Position numbers and translations under genes: made by a program. A DNA stretch of 8,820 nucleotides from an uncultured Anaerolineae bacterium (GTDB taxonomy: Bacteria; Chloroflexota; Anaerolineae; Anaerolineales; UBA11858): NCBI GenBank assembly GCA_937893815.1, contig CALCSH010000048.1, positions 1-8,820 of the forward strand, written 5' to 3'. The stretch's first letter is position 1. Each line of letters begins with the position of its first letter. The notes under the pieces were generated by a model. That model was not told where the DNA came from and did no database searches. It saw only the letters and a list, made by a program, of their open reading frames with translations. Shown here in pieces: positions 1 to 6,000 of this stretch.

Positions 1-52
1 ATCCACCGTTGATAGTCATGTCGCCGCCGCCACTGGAGATGAAGATGCGGTC
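1..52 (-). repeat. Glycine-rich 20-residue array resuming, cut by the window edge
   Basis: Residues 2923-2939 read DRIFISSGGGDMTINGG, the same D-x-[IV]-x-[IV]-x(3)-G-G-x-x-T-[VI]-x-G-G pattern as the units at 661-302. The array therefore continues towards the C-terminus outside the window. Confidence 0.7.
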
Positions 53-3000
53 GTCGCCGGGGCAGTATCCGTTGTTGGGGTCACAGATGCGGGTAACTTG
101 CACGAGGGAGCCATTTGCCGGAGCGGCAGCGAATATGAGGTTTACCCCGTCCCAGGTATAGGTGCCCGGGGGCATTTCGGCCCCATTTAATCGCACCAAA
201 ACGTCCTGGCGTGGGTCCGTGGCCGGGATCAGAGCGGGTGTGAAGATTGTGGTGGTGCCGTTGCCGGTGAATTCATCGGCCAGTAAATTGTCCACGTTGT
301 CTGTGGGGTTGTCGCCGTTGATTTCCGTTGTGCCGACTTCACCGATCAATAGAATATAATCCAGGTTGGCGCCGCCGTTGATGATGGTCTTGCCACCGGC
401 CCCGTTGATGGTGATGTTGTCGATGCCTTCATTGCCATTGACGGTGACGGTACCACCGGTATTGTTGACAATCAGGAAGTCATCGCCCTCACCGCCGCCA
501 AAGGTGGCTGTCCCGCCGCTGTTATTGATAGTGATTGTGTCGCTGCTGACGCCGCCCGTGACGGTGGTGGTGCCGCCAGTCATATTAACGATCACTGTGT
601 CTTCACCCCAACCGCCGTCAAAGAAGGTTTGACCATCCGTGTCGTGGATGATGATCAGGTCATTATCATTCTCGGCATAAACTTCGAGCATATCGCCAGG
701 ATTCTGAACGAAACGGTTTAGATCGTCCGGGGGCAGGCTCATAATGAAAGTGTCTTCACCGGAACCCAAAGCAACCGTGAACGGTGTTCCGGCAGTCAGG
801 CGGTGCATGTTGAAGGTATCGAAATCGGACATCGTAAAGAAGAACGCCGATTGTGCGTTGATCGTACCGCGGAAGGTGATTGTGCTGCCCTGATCCACAT
901 CCGGGACCGCGCTGCCGGAAGCATAGTCACCTTGAATGGTAACCGTACCCGAAGCCTCTATGATGTCCGTATCGAGCATCTCAATATCATCATCAACCCG
1001 CAGGATAACATTTCCACTCGTGGTGCGGACTTCGATGATGCGTAAATCACCAACCACCTCAGCCAGTTCAATATCACCACTAGTATTGATGTGGTACTCG
1101 CTAAGGCCGTACAGGTGCATCAAATTGGTCTCGCTGAGGATACTAGTCTTGGTATCGCCAACCGTATTGATAATCAGGTCCCCACCCAGTTCTAGCAGTT
1201 GGAAGTCATAGGCACCAACCTGAGGCGTGCCAGACCCGAGAGCAAAGGGATCGCTGTTCCCGGTGAGGCTTTCATGCAGCAGCAGGTCAATATCTTTGCC
1301 AGCCACAATACCACCGAAGACAGCCGTAGAATCAGCCGTGCAGAACCAGGTCGTCAGGTCGAGGTAGACATAATCGTTAGCCACCACCGTGGGATAAATA
1401 TCCGTTATAGTCTCGATCTGTGGGATGCTGAAGAAGCCGTCCATACCGGCTGGCAGGCTGTCAATAGCGCTGACCGGGTAGCCGTCGCTCTCGACCATCT
1501 CAATGTTGAGACGATGTGTGGCAGTACCAATACTCCCAGAGCGGGATTCAATCACAAGTCCATTGGTGCGCAAGATACCGGCAGAATTACTGGAATAGGT
1601 TTGAGCGTAATCGTTGATGACAGCGGTATCCCCGATGGGGTTATCCACCAGGCCGTTGATGATGATATCTCCAGCACCGTGGTTCCTGATCTCAATCAGG
1701 CTGCGGTCTCTGGCTGGTTCGTTATAAGTTGGAGCGAGGCTATTAACCTGAACACTGACAAAAGTAGCCTGTGGTGTGTCACCAACAGGGGCAAGCACAT
1801 TGATATTATTAACCTGCAAGGTATAGGCTGAATAATTGACCAGGCCGACATACGCTATGGTGGTATTGAAATCAAACTGGGGATTGCCCGCCAGGATACC
1901 CTCGGGGGCTTCATAGGCCACCGTATTCATCTTGAACTCGATAGCTCCGGTACCCGAATTGATAATGTCATCAATGTTGATGGTAGTACCATTAACCGAG
2001 TAGGTCACATTGAATGCATCAATCACCCCGGCTTCGCTGACAAATAACGTCGGTGAACCGCCAGCAAGCATGATTACAGTGGCATCAAACAGGATATTGC
2101 GTAAGGCGTTAAGTTTACCGTTTTCTTCAGCTTTCTGACCGGCAAAGATGGTTGTCGCTAATTTGTCAGCCTTTTGATAATAACGAGTGACGTTATAGGT
2201 CGCCTCCACATACAGGGATTGAGTGCGAATGATCGAACCTGCGGCCGCGATCACGGCCAGGGTTGAATTGATATCATTATTGGCTATCGCTTCAACACCA
2301 CCAGCAAAGACATACAGCTTGGCATCGGCATCGGCATAGGTATCCAGGGACTGGTGCTGGGCCGTGAGCTGGGTTTGGTTGTAGCCAATCACTTCGGAAC
2401 CAGCGGCCAACAATACCTGGGTAGTTTCGTTGACGATCAGATCAGCATGAGCCACAGAACCGCCAACAAATGCGCCTACAACACTCTTGGCCGAAGATTT
2501 AGCCACAAAACTGGGATCCACAGCGGAAATTTCGATATTCAAGCCGATCACCCGGGCGCCAGCCTTCAATTCCGTCAGGGTTTCACCATCAATGTGAATA
2601 CCTTGCCCATTCCCGGCATTTGCTGTAGCACCACCGCCCAAACCGTAAGCATCAGCATCAACCTGGCTTTCAACTTTGAGGCTGCTGCGGGAGCCAACTG
2701 CCGCAGTGCCAAATTTAGCAATCACTTGGGCATTCTCATCAATGGTAGTCTTGGCGCTGTAATCAATGTCAACCAGTGTATCGCATACGGCTGCCCCAGC
2801 CAAGCCGCCAGAAGTAGCATTGGCAAACCCCATCGCCTGGTTCTTGGTTTCGGCATTGATGGTCACATCCCCATCGGAAGCCAGGATGGCATTTTCTGCA
2901 ATATTGATATGGCTGTTGTTGGTCAATTGAGAAGTGGCGGCTGCTGTACCCACGGCGACCAGTCCACCAGCAATCTGCTGGGAGATGGCAGATACATTCC

Positions 3001-6000
3001 CTGTGGAAAACGCAATGATGCTGATATTCCCAGCGGCTGTGATGCGTGAGTTGTCACCCATCGATGTATCCACATTCAGAACTACGACAACTTCGGTATC
3101 GGAGCCACGCACGGAGACAAGACCTCCGCCAGCGCCGGTAGCCGAACCGGTGACAATGCCATCACCCGAGGGGGCAGAGAGGGTAGCCCTGACACCGCCA
3201 GCGCCAACCAATTCATGAGTGCCACTTGAGGTAGAGGTCAGATCGAAGAGCAGGGTCTGGGTCTGGGTGGGTTCAGAGCCAAAGTTGATTCCCTCAATAC
3301 CAATGGTGTGCGTGCCGACGTAATCCAGCGGGCGGCGCAGTTCGCTCAACGTCAGGTTAATGGGGTCGCCGTTTCCGTCCTTGAGCTTGAAGGTATCAGC
3401 AGTGCTTTCGGAGATATAGTAGGTGTGAGCCGTGGACAAGCCGCCAATGTCATTAGCACCATAGGGCATCAGATAGTGGTCAGCGGCGTTATCATCATCC
3501 CCGGCCACATCGATCACGTTCCCATAGCCATCCTTCAACTGCAAGGTGTCAGCATCAATAACCACAATCTGATAAACGATGCCAGCGGTCAGGCCACTGA
3601 TGGGGGTGCCATCGGTAGTGTAAGTGACCCAGTCGCCATTGCTGAAACCGTGGGCTTCAACGGCAATTGTATCCGCATCAGCATCAACGATATTTTTGGC
3701 AGCAGAGATCTCCATCGGCTGCGGTCCGCGGTAGGTAACAGCGTCGCCATCGGTGAAGCCGTGATCCTGCAAGGTGATGGTGTCATTCACATCAAGCTTA
3801 GAATAGAAGGTCTGGAAGATTTGGCCGCCAATGGAGTGGGCACCGGGGTAATTACCAGCCACAGTTGTCGGAAGCAGATTAACATATACCCAATCCGGGT
3901 CGATGAATATTTGCAGGGCAAACGTATCTGCGGTGGCATTGGCAATCTTGTAGCTGCCACCGTCAATCAAACCCTCGATAGGGTTGCTGCTAAAGGTGTG
4001 CGTACCGCTGGCAACCGAGGCATCCAGGTCGATAAAGTTGCCGGTGGCGAGATCGGCCAGCATGAATGTATCGACATCGACCACGATTACAGCATAGGTT
4101 TCCCCATCCACCAACCCGGCAATCGCCACATCCGAATTCGAATAGGTCAGCTCATCCCCGGGGACGAAACCGTGTCCCGGTAGATCAATTTGCTCGTTAT
4201 CGCCATTTACACTCGCCGGGGTAAGCTCGAAGCTGGGGGCCTGGTAAACCACCTCATCGCCATCGCTAAAGCCATGCCCCTCGATCGTGATGGTGTCCAG
4301 GTCTTTATTCACCATAGTGATAATTGTGCAACTGGAAATTTCGAAACCAGCGGGAGCCGAGGTGGCACCTGCGGCCGTTGTGGCCAGTTTGATGGTCGTC
4401 TCATCAATCACGCGCACGTAATAGGTAACGCCATTGGCCAGGCCATCGATGCCGCCGCCGTTGTAAATCAACTGGTCGCCGCTGCGCAGCCCATGCGGGT
4501 TGGCAAGGGAGATCGTATCGGTTTCCAGGTTCAAGTGCTGGGCCTCGAATTCGATGCCCATCTTGACGGTCTTGGCATCCACCCAGATCACCCGGTACTC
4601 ACGCCCATTCTCCAGTCCGCCGATATTGGGATTGCTGAGGTTATTGTAGACTACCTTATCGCCAGTGAATAAACCATGATCCAGAGCAAAGGCGATGGTG
4701 TCTGTAACGGTGTTGACATCGGCAGCGTTAAAGGTGCCATCATTGAGCGGGGTGACTTCCAGGTTGCCATGGCGGGCTTCGATCAACACGTCTCCGCCGG
4801 CTGTGATGACGGAATAAGCTCCAACATAGGCGCTGATATTCGGTTTCGCTTCAACCACAGCAATGGATGCTCCCGAGTCTACCAAACCGCCACCGGCCCC
4901 GAACATGCTGGCATCGGCATCGCTGATCGAGTTAGCCCGAATGGTGATGCTGCTAACGGAGTTGATGCGAGCGTTATTGCCCACATAAGCCGTGATGGTG
5001 GTATTTTCCGGAACGCTGGCGGTGGCTTCACCGCTCGAACCGGCAAACAAACCAGCGGTCAACATATCGTTCCTGGCCTTTGCGAAATCAGAGGCCAGTG
5101 ATTCAATCAGCAATCCGCCGGCATCCACGCTGACGAAATCTTCCAGACTGGCTCGCGTCCAGCCTTCAGAGATGGCATTCGACCAAACCGAACCACAAGC
5201 CACGCCACCCACGGATGTACTGGAAGCAATTGCCAGGGCCGTATTGGTAGAAAGCGCCCGGACAGAGAGTATCCCGTGAGCAGTAATCGTGGATTCCCGT
5301 CCAACATAGGCGTCTGCTTTGGCCTTGATATCGGAGAGCGACTCGGCACCATTAGCGCTGACAAAGCCGCCGCTGGCCGCCATACTGGTCGTGTTGGCCT
5401 GATCTTCTGATTGGGCCTTGATGTCCACATTGCCACCAGCAATGACAATCGAGCGGTCAGCAATATATGCTTTCGTGGAACCAACCGATTCAGCCGTAGC
5501 GGTGATTGTGCCGCTGCCCACGAAGCCGTAGGCGCTGCCGGTGGCATCGGCTTTGGCATCGTTCTGGGCCAGGGCTTTCATCTCGATGTCTTGCCCGGCT
5601 TCCACGCTGCCGCCGCTGATATAAGCCGATACGGTGGGGTTGTTAGTGGCTATGGCCGTGGCCCCGGAAACGCCAACCAAACTACCGGCGGAGGCTTCTG
5701 AATAAGCCTCGGTGCCATTAGAATTGGGTTGATCATTCTGGTCGAAGTTGAAGCGAGCAATGATGGTGATATTCCCACCCGCAGAAATAATCGCGCCAGC
5801 GCCGCCAGCCGAAGCCCGCACCGTGGGATCGAAGGTTGCCTCCGCATAGGAAAGCCCCACAGCGCCGCCCAGGCCAGCCGCCACAGAAAGTGCTTTGGCG
5901 TAAGTGTACACATCGGGAAGTTCGGTGGCGCTGACGTTAATGTCGCCGCCCACATTCATAACTGCATTTTGAATATAGGCTTCGTTGATCGGCGAAATGA

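Larger units (their letters stand above)
842..2116 (-). other. Less repetitive linker region with filamentous-haemagglutinin-like blocks
   Basis: Residues 2235-2659 of the same reading frame. No clear tandem period is seen, and bulky residues (Phe, Tyr, Leu, Ile, Met) are more common than in the N-terminal arrays. The sequence contains strands such as VTYSVNGTTINIDDI, TLQVNNINVLAP and YVYLDLTTWFCTAD (one Cys), the two motif blocks annotated separately (1493-1741 and 962-1081), and near the end GTVTIQGDYASGSAVPD and TITFRGTINAQSAFFF. The many short beta strands and N-G/D-G turns suggest an irregular beta-helix (inference). Confidence 0.6.

Noticed and set aside
62..85. An EF-hand or dockerin calcium loop at CDPNNGYCPGDD.
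   Set aside because: The spacing of acidic residues does not fit the DxDxDGxxxxxE or dockerin pattern, and no flanking helices are visible.
302..661. A CRISPR-like or satellite array, suggested by the perfect 60-bp spacing.
   Set aside because: There is no identical repeat separated by unique spacers; the similarity is at protein level and the frame is open throughout.
302..781. Canonical RTX calcium-binding nonapeptide repeats.
   Set aside because: The rung is 20 residues with one GG turn and one GGT turn, and GGxGxDxxx is not repeated in tandem. It is called RTX-like only.
3308..4183. Long plus-strand open frame (291 codons), and similar ones at 1199-1831, 2354-3049, 4190-4672 and 6914-7312.
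   Set aside because: All are in exact antisense codon register with the continuous minus-strand gene and end where it uses TTA, CTA or TCA. Their translations show no recognisable domain, and the opposite strand gives coherent repeats throughout.
5107..5559. Minus-strand open frames in other registers (also 7093-7341, 5650-5955, 7591-7815 and 3589-3786).
   Set aside because: They overlap the giant gene out of frame; their Pro/Arg/Trp-rich translations are typical of shifted reading of Ala/Gly-rich codons.
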